This document shows positions 42,649-53,118 of a stretch of 64,000 nt of DNA, piece by piece; the first letter of the stretch is position 1; each line of letters starts with the position of its first letter. Location: positions 620,001 to 684,000 of the forward strand of contig CAVQEG010000002.1 in the NCBI GenBank assembly GCA_963711465.1, given 5' to 3'. The translations under genes and the position numbers were made by a program. The DNA is from CAVQEG01 sp963711465. GTDB taxonomy: Bacteria > Bacteroidota > Ignavibacteria > OLB7. The notes under the pieces are model-generated. The model did no database searches, was not told where the DNA came from, and worked only from the letters and a program-made list of their open reading frames with translations.

Positions 42649-45600
42649 ATGATCCGAACCGTTGCTACCGTCCTGCTCGCCGTCGCGATTACTACTGTTG
42701 CCGCCTTCGCGCAGCCGCAGATCTCCTACGTCATTCCCGACATCGCCGCTCCGGGACTGAACTCCTACATCGAGATCATCGCGCCCTACAATGCCACCGG
42801 CACCTTCGGCACCGACGGCCTCTATGCCAACGATCCCTCCGACGCCGTGCGGGTGGAACTGGTCAACCAGTCGGACACCGCCTATGCGCTGCTCGGACCG
42901 CTGGTGGTCAGCTGGAACGGACGGCTCGTCTCCACCCAGTTCTTCGCCAAACCTGGTGCGCCGACCGGCATCACCGTGCCGATCCGTGTCGTTGTGAACG
43001 GGACGAATTCAAATTCCGTCTCGATGTCCATCGTCCAGCCGCAGCCGCTGGGACCGATCACGGGAACCGGACAGCTCGGTGGTGGCGGCAACTACGGAAC
43101 GCGCTCTGCCCGCGGCGCGATGATCGTGGACTCACTGGTGATCAGGCCCGGCAACTATGCCATCAGCGTCAACACCTCCGCGGCCGACGGTTCCGGGTAC
43201 TTCCCGCTGATCGTGATCTCGAAGGGTCCCATTCGAATCGGCGACGGCGTTACCGTCCGCGCGAGCGGATCGGGAACCACCGGCGGGCCGGGTGGCGGTG
43301 GAGGCGCGGCGGAGTTCTTCGACAAATTCTACCTCGGAAGCGCCCCCAGCTACAACAACGGAGGCAGCGGCTACACCAGCGGCGGACCGGGCGGGTACAA
43401 CAATCCGGCGGGAGGTGGCCAGGTCGGCGGCTACGGCACGGCGACCGGAAGCAACGGCGCGAGTCTCAACGGTGTTTCGCCCGGACCGACCACTGCCTAC
43501 GAGGGCGGCGGCGGCGGTACAGGTCATCCGTTCGGGAAGTCCGGCGACGGAGCAAGTGTAAGCGGTGCGCCCCAGGGCGGCTATGGCGGCGGCGCAAGTG
43601 CCGGCCAGAACGCCGGCGGTGGCGGTGCAGGCTATCGAACCGCCGGCAGCAACGGCAGCGGCAGTCTGACCAGCCAGAACGGCGGTCGAGTCTACGGTAA
43701 CGTCGAAGGCGTGCCCCTGGCGGGCGGCTCCGGCGGCGCCGCAGGAAATCCGCAGGAAACGCTCGGAGGCGGCGCAGGTGCAGGCGGCGGCGGCGGCGGT
43801 GCGATCGCCCTCTATGCCATGCGCGAACTGCAGGCGATCAACTCGACGACCGCGGCGTCATCGACGTTCCTCACCACCGGTGCCAACGGCACCTCCGGCA
43901 CGAGCTCCGGCGGCGGCGGCGGCGCAGGCGGGTTCCTCATCTTCGGCTCAAAACTCTTCAGTAGTTCCTACTCCCCCACCTCCGGCGATATCCGAGGCGG
44001 CAGCGGTGCGCGCAACGGCGGCAATGGTGGTAACGGCGGCGTTCGCTACGAGGGGATGCGCGGCGCGGCGCTGATCACCGGAGCATTGACCCCGTACGTC
44101 GGCGTCTCGATCGACACGCTCAGCTACGTCGAGTCGAAACAGTTCAACCTCGTCGGTTCCCACGACGCTTCCCGTTCGGTCCGCATCTACATGCGGTCGG
44201 ATGCGACCACATGGCAACTGGCCACTACCGTTGCTCCCGGCGGTCTGCTCTGGACCCAACCGATTACCGTTCCCGCTCCCGGCCAGTGGTACTTCGTCGC
44301 CGCGCAGGACGTCCCGTCCCCAGCGTCCGGCAGCTACACCGACGAACCCGACTGGGTGCTCTCGCAGGTGGCGGCCAACATCGTCACCGTCAAGTTCATC
44401 CCGAAGATCAATACCGATCCGGACAAGTCGGGATCGGTGAGGTTCGACAACGTCCTCTGCGACGAGATCGACATCGATACGGTGAAGGTGTGGAATACGG
44501 GCGATTCGACCCTCCGCGTCACACCGACGATCACCGGACCCGACGCGGGCGACTTCACGATCCTCCCGCCACAGTCCGTCGGAAACGAATTCTCGATCCC
44601 GCCGGGCACCGATACCGTCTTCCTCCGTATTCAATTCAATCCATCCTCCGGCGGCACGAAGACCGCTCGACTTGAGCTGGCACACAACGATCCGCGTGAG
44701 GACAAGGCCGGCTACTGGATCGACCTGAGCGGCCACGAGTACGCCATCGATGGCACCATTTCGCCGTCTCCGCTCGATCTCGGCAACGTCTGCGTCGGAG
44801 AAACGAGCACGCCGGCACAGGCGACGCTCACCGTCTCCAGCGATACGGCCACAACCATCACCGCGATCGACAAGGTCGGTCCGGCACCGTCCGGCGTCTT
44901 CACGGTGACATCGCCCGCGGTCGGAGCTCCCGTCGCCGTCAACGCCTCGCTCCCGATCAGCGTCACATTCGTGCCACAGGCCGCCGGCGCCGTCACCGAT
45001 TCGTTCCGCATTCACCTCGGCGACTGCGATTCGGTCACCCTCGTCGTCACCGGTACCGGCATCGATATCGGCGTCACGGTCACTCCCGACCCGCTCGACT
45101 TCGGCAACGTCCGCGTGACATCGACTGCATCGCTCAACGCGACCATCGAGAACACCGGTGCATCCGCCGGTACCATCACGTCCATCACCGTATCGCCGGC
45201 CGGTGCGCCGTACTCGGTGGTGCCGACGAACCTCGGGCGGACGCTCCAGCCGGGAGAGACCGTCGACGAAGCGGTCACCTTCATGCCGACCGTCGCTGGT
45301 CCCGCCCCGCCGGCACAGTTGTGTGTCACGTTCTCCGGCCCGGGTGGCATCTGCGAACAGACCATCTGTGTCGACCTCACCGGCCGCGGCGTCACCTCGC
45401 TGCTGAAGCCGTCGCGTCAGGAGATCACGCTCACTGCCGATCCGTGCGACGACATGCCGCCGGTGCTCACCGACACCTTCCAGGTGTACAACCTCGGCGT
45501 CGCCTCCGAGGACATCGCCGGCGTCTCGACCCTTGGAACGACTTCGAATCTCACCGTCACCACGAGTCCCTCGCCGCTGCCGCAGACCGTCGCGCCGGGT

Positions 45601-47826
45601 GACTCGGTCACCTTCACGGTGACGTGGACACCGGCTACCCCCACGACGTCGCTCGATTCGGTGATCATCGCCACCTCGAGCAGCGATCCGGCGCAGAGTC
45701 GACTCGCCGTCGCCGTTCGAACGACCTGGGAACATTCGCGCATCGACGTCCTCGACGCATCCGGTGCACCGATGGGACCCGATTCGCTCGTCGACTTCGG
45801 AACGATTTACCGCTTCTCCTCCGGCACGGTCTGCTCGGGTACCACCGATGCGTCCGTCATCGTCGAGAATGCCGGCACGCTCGATGAGAATCGGGTCGAA
45901 CTCCGCCTCGTCGACGGCGCCGCCTTCTCGTTCGATCCCCCGTCCCCCGTCGCAATTGCCGCGGGAGCCCGCCAGACCGTCGCCATTTCCTTCGATCCCA
46001 CCAGCACCGGTTCGTTCCGCGACACGCTGCTGGTGATCAACACGACCTGCCCCGACACGATGCGTGTGGCGCTCGTCGGCGAGAACCTCGAACTGGTGCT
46101 GACGCCCGACGGCGAGGACTTCGGTCAGGCGAACGTCGGACAGTCGCTCGTCGGCACCGCGTCGATCGTTCTCGAGGACAACGGCCTTCCCGGCAACACG
46201 CGCGTACACGTCGCCGACGCCTACATCAGCAACGACCCGGCCGGCGTCTTCGCGATCACGAACAAGCCGCTGCCGCAGGATCTGGCGCCCGGAGAGGGAC
46301 TCGATCCGCAGGTCGAGGTAACGTTCACCCCACAGGCCGAACAGCAGTACACGGCCCAGATCTGTTTCGTGATCGACCAGCCGTGCAACGAGACGATCTG
46401 CGTTCCGCTGACGGGTGAGGGAATTCAATCGAACCTCCAGCTCAACCTGAGCGAGCTCAACTTCGGCGCACTGTTCATCTGCCAGGCCGACACGCTCGAG
46501 GATCTGACGCTGAGGAATACCGGCAGCGCCGATCTGACGATCACCTCGCTGTCGATCGACGGAGCCGATGCCGCTGCATTCGACGTACTCGATCCGACGG
46601 CGCTTCCGATCACGCTCGCACCCGGCCAGACGCAGCGCGTGACGGTGCGCTTCGTGCCCGCCAACGGTTCGCACGACGGAGCGATGCAGGCGCGTCTGGT
46701 GGTGGTCTCCAGCGACCGCACCGCGTACGTGTCGCTGCGCGGCGAACGGCGCCGTCAGGTGCTGACCACGCCGCTTGCGCTCGCATTCGGTTCGGTGGAG
46801 ATCGGCACGACGGCCACGCAGACGGTGCTGCTGCAGAACCGATCCGACGCGCCGATGACGATCACCGCACTCGATATTCCGGCCCCCTTCCGCGTCGTCG
46901 ATCCGAGTTCGCTGCCGATCACGATCCCTGCCCTGGGATCGGTGGAGATCACGGTGGAATTCAGTCCGGGTGAGGAGACCGACTATTCCGAAAACCTCAC
47001 GGTGACGCAGACGACGCCCTGCGACGGGGTGACGGAGATTCCGGTGACTGGAACAGGCAAGCTGACGCGGACGGGCCAGGTGTCGGTGGTGATCCCGGGG
47101 GATCTCACCGGCGCGCCGGGTGACCACATTACCATCCCGCTGGTGCTCACCGACGAACTGCAGCTGGCGCAGACCGGCGCGACGACGTTCCGCGCGACCG
47201 TTCGGTTCCGAAAGACGCTGCTCTTCCCGACCGGCGCGCGCGGGGGTGCCGAACCGTTCGCCGCAAAGCCCGCTTCGGCGGCGGCCGTCGACGCCGGGCA
47301 GATCGTGTCGAATTCGATCGAAGGACTCGATCGTGTTCTCACCGTGGAAATTTCCAATGCGCAGCCACCGGTTGCCGGCGACACACTTGGATTCGTCGAC
47401 GCGGTGGCACTGCTCGGCGACACGGTGCAGACGCCGGTAACGATCGACACGCTCTACTTCACCGACGGCGACGCAGAGGTGACGGTGACGACCGATGACG
47501 GAGCGTTCACGCTGATCGGCTACTGTGAGATCGGGGGAAGTCGGCTCGTGGCTGTGACGGGGCAGGCGGGAATCAAGACCGTGGCTCCGAATCCATTCAA
47601 TCCGAACACGGAAATCACGTTCGAGACGATCGAAACCGGACCGAGTTCGCTGATCATCTACGACGCAGCCGGACGGGAGGTGGAGCGCCTGGTCGACGGG
47701 CAGCGCCTCGAGGCGAGGCCGCACCTGCGCGTCTGGAATGCGGGCGACCGTCCCTCGGGCATCTACTACGTGGTGCTGACGACGCCGACGCAGCGGTTCA
47801 CCAGGCGGCTGATGCTGGTGAAATAG
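42649..47826 (+). CDS. Giant surface protein with choice-of-anchor-D domains and T9SS tail
   Basis: 1725 residues. The signal peptide is MIRTVATVLLAVAITTVAAFA. Residues about 140-475 are very Gly-rich (GGGG, GGPGG, NGG runs), as in fibre or gel-forming regions. From about 575 to 1470 come some eight repeats of the choice-of-anchor-D/ASPM-like type, each with a strand like LDFGNVRVTSTASLNATIENTGASAGTITSITV. A cohesin-like segment follows (VSVVIPGDLTGAPGDHITIPLVLTDELQLAQTGATTFRATVRFR). The end (VAPNPFNPNTEITFET, LIIYDAAGREVERLVDG, PSGIYYVVLTTP) is a type-A T9SS sorting domain. It is likely an adhesin or surface-layer protein. A 1258-codon antisense frame is a by-product. Confidence 0.88.
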   Translation: MIRTVATVLLAVAITTVAAFAQPQISYVIPDIAAPGLNSYIEIIAPYNATGTFGTDGLYANDPSDAVRVELVNQSDTAYALLGPLVVSWNGRLVSTQFFAKPGAPTGITVPIRVVVNGTNSNSVSMSIVQPQPLGPITGTGQLGGGGNYGTRSARGAMIVDSLVIRPGNYAISVNTSAADGSGYFPLIVISKGPIRIGDGVTVRASGSGTTGGPGGGGGAAEFFDKFYLGSAPSYNNGGSGYTSGGPGGYNNPAGGGQVGGYGTATGSNGASLNGVSPGPTTAYEGGGGGTGHPFGKSGDGASVSGAPQGGYGGGASAGQNAGGGGAGYRTAGSNGSGSLTSQNGGRVYGNVEGVPLAGGSGGAAGNPQETLGGGAGAGGGGGGAIALYAMRELQAINSTTAASSTFLTTGANGTSGTSSGGGGGAGGFLIFGSKLFSSSYSPTSGDIRGGSGARNGGNGGNGGVRYEGMRGAALITGALTPYVGVSIDTLSYVESKQFNLVGSHDASRSVRIYMRSDATTWQLATTVAPGGLLWTQPITVPAPGQWYFVAAQDVPSPASGSYTDEPDWVLSQVAANIVTVKFIPKINTDPDKSGSVRFDNVLCDEIDIDTVKVWNTGDSTLRVTPTITGPDAGDFTILPPQSVGNEFSIPPGTDTVFLRIQFNPSSGGTKTARLELAHNDPREDKAGYWIDLSGHEYAIDGTISPSPLDLGNVCVGETSTPAQATLTVSSDTATTITAIDKVGPAPSGVFTVTSPAVGAPVAVNASLPISVTFVPQAAGAVTDSFRIHLGDCDSVTLVVTGTGIDIGVTVTPDPLDFGNVRVTSTASLNATIENTGASAGTITSITVSPAGAPYSVVPTNLGRTLQPGETVDEAVTFMPTVAGPAPPAQLCVTFSGPGGICEQTICVDLTGRGVTSLLKPSRQEITLTADPCDDMPPVLTDTFQVYNLGVASEDIAGVSTLGTTSNLTVTTSPSPLPQTVAPGDSVTFTVTWTPATPTTSLDSVIIATSSSDPAQSRLAVAVRTTWEHSRIDVLDASGAPMGPDSLVDFGTIYRFSSGTVCSGTTDASVIVENAGTLDENRVELRLVDGAAFSFDPPSPVAIAAGARQTVAISFDPTSTGSFRDTLLVINTTCPDTMRVALVGENLELVLTPDGEDFGQANVGQSLVGTASIVLEDNGLPGNTRVHVADAYISNDPAGVFAITNKPLPQDLAPGEGLDPQVEVTFTPQAEQQYTAQICFVIDQPCNETICVPLTGEGIQSNLQLNLSELNFGALFICQADTLEDLTLRNTGSADLTITSLSIDGADAAAFDVLDPTALPITLAPGQTQRVTVRFVPANGSHDGAMQARLVVVSSDRTAYVSLRGERRRQVLTTPLALAFGSVEIGTTATQTVLLQNRSDAPMTITALDIPAPFRVVDPSSLPITIPALGSVEITVEFSPGEETDYSENLTVTQTTPCDGVTEIPVTGTGKLTRTGQVSVVIPGDLTGAPGDHITIPLVLTDELQLAQTGATTFRATVRFRKTLLFPTGARGGAEPFAAKPASAAAVDAGQIVSNSIEGLDRVLTVEISNAQPPVAGDTLGFVDAVALLGDTVQTPVTIDTLYFTDGDAEVTVTTDDGAFTLIGYCEIGGSRLVAVTGQAGIKTVAPNPFNPNTEITFETIETGPSSLIIYDAAGREVERLVDGQRLEARPHLRVWNAGDRPSGIYYVVLTTPTQRFTRRLMLVK

Positions 47827-47925
47827 CGGTCGGACTCACCGATCGGGCAGCAGCTTCGAATTCACCCGCAGCATTCCGGGATCGTATTCCACGGCGAACG
47901 CCATGATTGCATTGCCCGATGGTGG

Positions 47926-48990
47926 CTACCGCTCGTGTTCGAGCTCGATGATTGCGCGGGGCGAACCGATGACGACGAGGGTTTCGCCGACGCCGAGTCG
48001 GTGACCGGGATCGGGGCTGATGACGAACCGTCTGTTGGTGACGTCGCGGATGGCGAGGATAGCGAGGTTGTAGCGGCCGCGGAGATCGGATTCGGCGATG
48101 GTCAGTCCGTTGAGGGGGGAATCCTCACGAATTCGGATTTCCCCGATATCGGCATCGCGGTCTTCAACTTCGAAGAGCTGGCTCATGAAGTCATGGGCAG
48201 CCGGCTGCAGCAGTGCCAGGGCGAGGCGATGTCCGCCGATGGCGTACGGGCTGACGACGCGATCGGCTCCGGCGCGACGGAGCTTGTTCTCAGAGAGTTC
48301 CATGCTGGCGCGGGCGACGATGAGCAGGTGGGGATTCAGACCGCGCGCGGTCAGCACGGCGAGCACGTTCTTGGCATCGTCGCTGAGGGCGGCGACGAAA
48401 CCACGGGCGCGATCGATATGCGCACGTTCGAGCGTTTCGTCCTGCGTCGCATCGCCGAGGATGTGGGTAATGCCCTCCTCGAGCAGATCCTGTTCGCGAT
48501 CGGCCGCCTGTTCGATGACGAGGAACGACTCTTCGCGGGCAATGAGATCGCGGACGATCTGGCGGCCCATTCGTCCGTATCCACAGACGATGTAGTGGTT
48601 GGCGATCGACTCGAGTTTCTCTTCCATTTTCCGTTTCCGTACCGAGTTCCACAGGTTCTCGCCCAACAGCACCTCCACACCTGCGCTGATCGCCCAGGCC
48701 GACGTACCGACACCGAGGAGGATGAACGCGCTGGTAAAGACGCGACCGGCTTCGGACAGGGGCTGGACCTCACCGTAGCCGACGGTTGCTAGGGTAATGA
48801 CGGTCATGTAGACGGCGTCGATCGGCCTCATTCCCTCCAGGAGCATATAGCCGGTGGTACCGAGCACGGCCAGGAGCAGCAGCACGAGCAGGGCGAGCTG
48901 GAACTTCCGCACGGGATCCTGCAGCAGCGCGCGAAGCGCACGCAGGGATTTCTTGGAGCGATCCGTCGCCACAGGCACCCTGGGAATCAT
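47926..48990 (-). CDS. Potassium channel with RCK (TrkA-N/TrkA-C) domains
   Basis: 354 residues from the ATG at 48990. Two membrane helices flank the pore (LALLVLLLLAVLGTTGYMLLEGMRPIDAVYMTVITLATVGYGEVQPL), with the selectivity filter T-V-G-Y-G at about residue 76. The cytoplasmic RCK N domain starts NHYIVCGYGRMGRQIVRDLIAREESFLVIEQ (GxGxxG nucleotide-binding loop), and a TrkA-C domain ends the protein (SPLNGLTIAESDLRGRYNLAILAIRD, GVGETLVVIGSPRAI). It is likely a ligand-gated K+ channel of the inner membrane. It is convergent with the giant surface protein gene. Confidence 0.92.
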   Translation of the reverse strand: MIPRVPVATDRSKKSLRALRALLQDPVRKFQLALLVLLLLAVLGTTGYMLLEGMRPIDAVYMTVITLATVGYGEVQPLSEAGRVFTSAFILLGVGTSAWAISAGVEVLLGENLWNSVRKRKMEEKLESIANHYIVCGYGRMGRQIVRDLIAREESFLVIEQAADREQDLLEEGITHILGDATQDETLERAHIDRARGFVAALSDDAKNVLAVLTARGLNPHLLIVARASMELSENKLRRAGADRVVSPYAIGGHRLALALLQPAAHDFMSQLFEVEDRDADIGEIRIREDSPLNGLTIAESDLRGRYNLAILAIRDVTNRRFVISPDPGHRLGVGETLVVIGSPRAIIELEHER

Positions 48991-49150
48991 CACGAGGAAG
49001 GAATTCGATCGCCCGAAGTTACCGACTCCCCACCGACCGAACGTCCAAACCCGAGCCGTCCCCGCCTCGATACGCAGCCAACCCCGACCCGCCTCCACTT
49101 CGAGCCCCCGCCCACCTCGTCGCCTCCCCTCCTCGAGCCCCGAAAACCGC

Positions 49151-49184
49151 CGACGCCGTCGCCGGAGTTCCGGCGACGGCGTCG
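49151..49184 (-). terminator. Terminator of the subtilase gene
   Basis: A perfect 15-bp GC-rich stem (49151-49165 with 49170-49184) with a 4-nt loop. On the minus strand it is followed by GGCGGTTTTCGG, a short T-run. It is 32 bp past the stop at 49216. Confidence 0.8.
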
Positions 49185-49215
49185 CGATTGGATTTGATGT
49201 CTCTGAAGCAACCGC

Positions 49216-50409
49216 TCAGTAGTGCGCGATCGGATCCGGAATCGCGTCCGGATCGTTGATCGCCGTGCGATCGCTGTGAAGCGAATTCAACACCAGCAGA
49301 CCCGCGACGTGCGGCGTCGCCATCGACGTTCCGCTCATCACTGCGGTGCCGCCGCCAATGGCAAGCGACGTGATCGACACTCCCGGCGCGGCGTAGTCGA
49401 CCGGCGGATTGCTGAAGTTGCTGAACCACGCGAAGTAGTCGCCCTGCTCGATCGCCGACACCGTGTAGGCGTTGGCATGATTCACCCGCGCCGGCGAATA
49501 GAGGTTCGCGTTCGCAGCGTCGTTGCCTGCCGCAATTGCCACCTTGATGCCGGCGTTGCAGACGTTGACGACCGCCTGATCGAGAATGCTCGAGGCTCCG
49601 CCGCCCAGCGACATGTTCACCACATCACCGGCACTGCCGTGCGAGGCGACGTAGTCGAGTCCGCTGACGACGCTCGTCGTCGTGCCGCTTCCGTTGCGAT
49701 CCAGCACCCGCACGGCCACCAGCTCCGCACCGGCGGCAACGCCGACGACGCCGATGGAATTGTTCTTCGCACCGATCGTTCCCGAAACGTGCGTCCCGTG
49801 GCCGTTCTGATCCTGCGGCGTCGGATGGTTGCGCGAGATGAAGTCGCGGCTGTCGGCCTTGTCGACGTTCAGATCCGAATTGTTCAGATCGATTCCCGTA
49901 TCAACCACCCAGCACTTCACCCCGCTCGGCGCCGCGTGCGAACCGCCCACGCGGGTAACGCCCCAGTCGGTGATCTGCGTGGAGCCGCCGCCTCCCCCAC
50001 CTCCGCCTCCGTGGTGGCCTCCTCGACGATTCGCTCCGACCGTCTGGCCGATCGATATCACCTGGTCCGGCTCGACCAGCTTCACCCGTGGATCCGACGC
50101 AAGTAGCTCGGCGTCCTGTGCCGACATTGCAGCGGAGAACCCGTGAACCGCGTGACGGAAGGTGTGGTCGACCGCCGCGTGGTGCCGGCTCCCAAGTTCG
50201 GCCGACACGGCGTCGACCTGATCGGCTCCCACACCGTCGTTGAACATCACCATGTAGCGTCCCGGAATTGCGTGGTCAACGTGCGCCACGCGATCGAACG
50301 CACCCTCTGGTGTGCCGGCGGTCGGTTCGACCGGCGTCTGAGTGTCGCTGCAGCCGGCGATGGCGCCGACGACCATGAGCAGCAGAATTGCTTTCAGCGA
50401 TCGATTCAT
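49216..50409 (-). CDS. Subtilisin-like serine protease lipoprotein (S8)
   Basis: 397 residues. The second of two in-frame ATGs (50409) is preferred because GGAGGA is 7 bp upstream of it but touches the first (50415). The lipobox is GAIAGC at residues about 16-21. An I9 propeptide-like region (IPGRYMVMFNDGVGADQVDAVSAELGSRHHAAVDHTFRHAVHGFSAAMSAQDAELLASDPRVKLVEPDQ) is followed by a nine-Gly linker. The triad is D in CWVVDTGID, H in NGHGTHVSGTIG and S in MSGTSMATPHVAGL. It is an exported protease retained by lipid. Confidence 0.93.
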   Translation of the reverse strand: MNRSLKAILLLMVVGAIAGCSDTQTPVEPTAGTPEGAFDRVAHVDHAIPGRYMVMFNDGVGADQVDAVSAELGSRHHAAVDHTFRHAVHGFSAAMSAQDAELLASDPRVKLVEPDQVISIGQTVGANRRGGHHGGGGGGGGGSTQITDWGVTRVGGSHAAPSGVKCWVVDTGIDLNNSDLNVDKADSRDFISRNHPTPQDQNGHGTHVSGTIGAKNNSIGVVGVAAGAELVAVRVLDRNGSGTTTSVVSGLDYVASHGSAGDVVNMSLGGGASSILDQAVVNVCNAGIKVAIAAGNDAANANLYSPARVNHANAYTVSAIEQGDYFAWFSNFSNPPVDYAAPGVSITSLAIGGGTAVMSGTSMATPHVAGLLVLNSLHSDRTAINDPDAIPDPIAHY

Positions 50410-50657
50410 GTGCATTCCTCCGTCGGTTCGGAGATCCTGTAAGAATGTTGGAGTGTGGGATCCAGGGGTGAGTCATGGACCGGTACCGCGCGACGTGGAT
50501 CTGGACCATCACGCGGCAGTTCGGAGTCGCGGCGTGAACTGGCGCCGCGCTCCCCCGTCGCACGCAGCGCGCGACAGGAATGCGCAGGAGTACGGGGAAC
50601 GGATCGATTGGCGAAGAAGTTTGTAGTGCTCCGATGGCGAAGCCTCGGACCGCCCGC

Positions 50658-51971
50658 TCAGATCAATCGCCGCGCCTTGATTTCGAGGTACTTGTTGATC
50701 GAATCGATGGTGAGATTCGCCGGTGTCGTCAGGATCGCGTGGATTCCGTGGCGCTTGAGTTCGCCGACGATCTGCTTCTTCTCGAGCGCGAACTGTTCGG
50801 CGATAGCCTTGCGGTAGATCTCCCCTGTCGTCGCTGCCGGCGCCTCGAGCAGCCCGCGCAGCTCCGTGTTCTCGAAGAACACCACCACGACCAGATGCGT
50901 CGCGGCGATTCCGCGCAGGTACGGCAGCTGCCGGCGCAGTCCCTGCAGTGTCTCGAAGTTGGTGTAGAGCATCACCAGCGACCGCGTCGTCACCGTTCGC
51001 CGGATCGTCGCGAAGAGCAGCTCGTAGTTCGGCTCGGAGAAATCCGTGTCCTGATTGTAGAGCATCTCGACGATGCGATGCATCTGCGCCCGCCGGCGTT
51101 CGGCCGGCACCATGGTGTCCACTCTGCGGCTGAAGGTGACCAGCCCCGCGCGATCGCCCCGATTGACCACCACGTTCGAGAACAAGAGCGTCGCGTTGAT
51201 CGCGTGATCCAGCAGCGTCATGCCCTCGAACGGCATCTGCATCGCGCGCCCCTTGTCGATGACCGCGTAGACGCGCTGCGAGCGCTCGTCCTGATACTGG
51301 TTGACCATCAGTCCGCCGTGACGCGCCGTCGCCTTCCAGTTGACCGTCCGGTAGTCGTCGCCGACCACGTAATCGCGGATCTGGTCGAATTCCATCGTGT
51401 GGCCCACGCGACGAACCCGACGGACACCGACGTCGGCCAGTCGGTGTGAGTGCGCCATCAGTTCATACCGCCGAAGCTGTACGTACGACGGGTAGACCGC
51501 TACCACTCGGCCGCGATCGAGTCGGAAGCGCCGTACCGCCAGTCCGATCGGACTCGAGACGTAGAGGTTCAGCGACCCGAAGTCGTATTCGCCCCGTTGC
51601 ACCGGGCGAACCGAGTACTCCGGATGCGCCGTCGCACCCGACGCAATTCGCACACGCATCCTGAAGTCGCGAATCTGGAATTGAAACGGCAGCTCGTCAA
51701 TCACATCCACGTCGATCGGAAATCCATAGCGGTTGTGCAGATGAAGGCGGATGCGATTGTCGTCGCCGTTGGACAATCGCGCGGCCATCTCGCGCGTGCC
51801 GTCGACGGCCTCGCGCACCCGCAGCAGCACGATCGCATCGATTGCCACCAGCATCGCCAGTGCAACCGCCAGGATCTGTGCGATACCGAGCAGCCACGGA
51901 AGTGTGTACGCCGCCACGAACAGCGCGACCAGCACGGCGAGAATCTGGAACAGACGTCGGGAGAGGAACAT
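50658..51971 (-). CDS. DUF58 (von Willebrand-like) protein partner of MoxR
   Basis: 437 residues from the ATG at 51971. It has two N-terminal membrane segments (FQILAVLVALFVAAYTLPWLLGIAQILAVALAMLVAIDAIVLL). A soluble part contains the DUF58 core (DQIRDYVVGDDYRTVNWKATARHGGLMVNQYQDERSQRVYAVIDKGRAM). The gene lies 60 bp downstream of the moxR-like ATPase on the same strand, the standard MoxR-DUF58 pairing. Such pairs are thought to act as a chaperone system that inserts cofactors or assembles envelope complexes; the target here is unknown. Confidence 0.9.
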   Translation of the reverse strand: MFLSRRLFQILAVLVALFVAAYTLPWLLGIAQILAVALAMLVAIDAIVLLRVREAVDGTREMAARLSNGDDNRIRLHLHNRYGFPIDVDVIDELPFQFQIRDFRMRVRIASGATAHPEYSVRPVQRGEYDFGSLNLYVSSPIGLAVRRFRLDRGRVVAVYPSYVQLRRYELMAHSHRLADVGVRRVRRVGHTMEFDQIRDYVVGDDYRTVNWKATARHGGLMVNQYQDERSQRVYAVIDKGRAMQMPFEGMTLLDHAINATLLFSNVVVNRGDRAGLVTFSRRVDTMVPAERRRAQMHRIVEMLYNQDTDFSEPNYELLFATIRRTVTTRSLVMLYTNFETLQGLRRQLPYLRGIAATHLVVVVFFENTELRGLLEAPAATTGEIYRKAIAEQFALEKKQIVGELKRHGIHAILTTPANLTIDSINKYLEIKARRLI

Positions 51972-52031
51972 GTGTGGGAGCCGCCGACCGCATCGGCGGG
52001 AGTACGTTCGCAGCGGAACGCCGAGGTGGTG

Positions 52032-53081
52032 CTATCGCGGTACTTCCGTCCGCTCGACGATTGCGCGCACGACGGCGTCGGCCGTGGCGCCCTCCATTTC
52101 CTGCTCGGGTGTCAGGAGGATGCGATGTCTGAGCACCGGCATCACCGCGCGCTGTACGTCCTCCGGTGTGACGAAGTCGCGCCCGTTCATAGCCGCGAAT
52201 GCCTTGGCGCCCATCATGATCGCCAGCGATGCGCGGGGCGATCCGCCCAGATAGATACCGCTGTGATTGCGTGTGGCGTCGACGATGCGGGCGATGTAGT
52301 GCATCAGGTGATCCTCCACGTGGATCATCCGCGTCTTCTCCTGGTAGTCGAGCACCTCCGCCTGCGTCATCACCGGTCCAATCGCCGAGATGTCGTTGCG
52401 ATCGTGGCGACGGTGGAATCCGTCGAGTATCGCCACCTCCTCTTCGAGCGTCGGGTAGCCGACGTCGATCTTGAAGAGAAACCTGTCGAGCTGCGCCTCC
52501 GGCAGACGGTAGGTCCCTTCCTGTTCGATCGGATTCTGTGTGGCGATCACCATGAACGGAGGCGACAAGATGTGCGTGCGGCCGTCGACGGTGATCTGCC
52601 GCTCCTCCATGACTTCGAACAGCGCGGCCTGTGTCTTGGCCGGAGCGCGATTGATCTCGTCGATCAGCACCAGCTGCGAGAATATCGGACCGGGACGGAA
52701 TTCGAATTCGCTCGACCGCATGTTGAACACCGACGTCCCGATCACATCAGAAGGCATGAGATCGGGCGTGAATTGAATTCGGGAGAATTCGATCGAAAGC
52801 GTTCGAGCGATGAGTTTGGCGGTAAGGGTCTTGGCGATGCCGGGAACGCCTTCGATCAGAACGTGTCCGTCACACAGCAGCGCAGCGATGATCTGGTCGA
52901 CCATCTCGTGCTGTCCGACGATGATTCTGCCGACCTCGGAGCGAACGCGCGCGACGGCGCGCTGCAGCGCATCGAGGTCGACGCGACGTTCGAAGGAGGG
53001 CTCATCGGATTCGGGAGTATCGGCGACGTTCCGTTCGGCGTTGGATGGTTCTTCGAGGGGATCTGCGGCGTCGTGGTCCAT
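52032..53081 (-). CDS. MoxR-family AAA+ ATPase
   Basis: 349 residues from the ATG at 53081 (MDHDAADPLEEPSNAERN). The open frame continues upstream through the tandem repeats but without protein character. Walker A is GVPGIAKTLTAK near residue 90, Walker B VLIDEINRAPAKTQAALFEVMEE, sensor-1 FMVIATQNPIEQEGTYRLPEAQLDRFLF, and a C-terminal lid with SPRASLAIMMGAKAFAAMNGRDFVTPEDVQ. This is the MRP/MoxR type that pairs with DUF58. A TATCTTCC element lies 38 bp upstream, then the 13-bp repeat array. Confidence 0.95.
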   Translation of the reverse strand: MDHDAADPLEEPSNAERNVADTPESDEPSFERRVDLDALQRAVARVRSEVGRIIVGQHEMVDQIIAALLCDGHVLIEGVPGIAKTLTAKLIARTLSIEFSRIQFTPDLMPSDVIGTSVFNMRSSEFEFRPGPIFSQLVLIDEINRAPAKTQAALFEVMEERQITVDGRTHILSPPFMVIATQNPIEQEGTYRLPEAQLDRFLFKIDVGYPTLEEEVAILDGFHRRHDRNDISAIGPVMTQAEVLDYQEKTRMIHVEDHLMHYIARIVDATRNHSGIYLGGSPRASLAIMMGAKAFAAMNGRDFVTPEDVQRAVMPVLRHRILLTPEQEMEGATADAVVRAIVERTEVPR

Positions 53082-53118
53082 ACGAGATCGAGTCGTGATG
53101 ATGCGGTCGACAACGCTG

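Noticed and set aside
43948..47724. 1258-codon minus-strand open frame
   Set aside because: It is antisense to the 1725-residue surface protein. Its composition (Arg, Asp, His, Gly) is typical of a high-GC shadow, and the sense strand has a signal peptide and domains.
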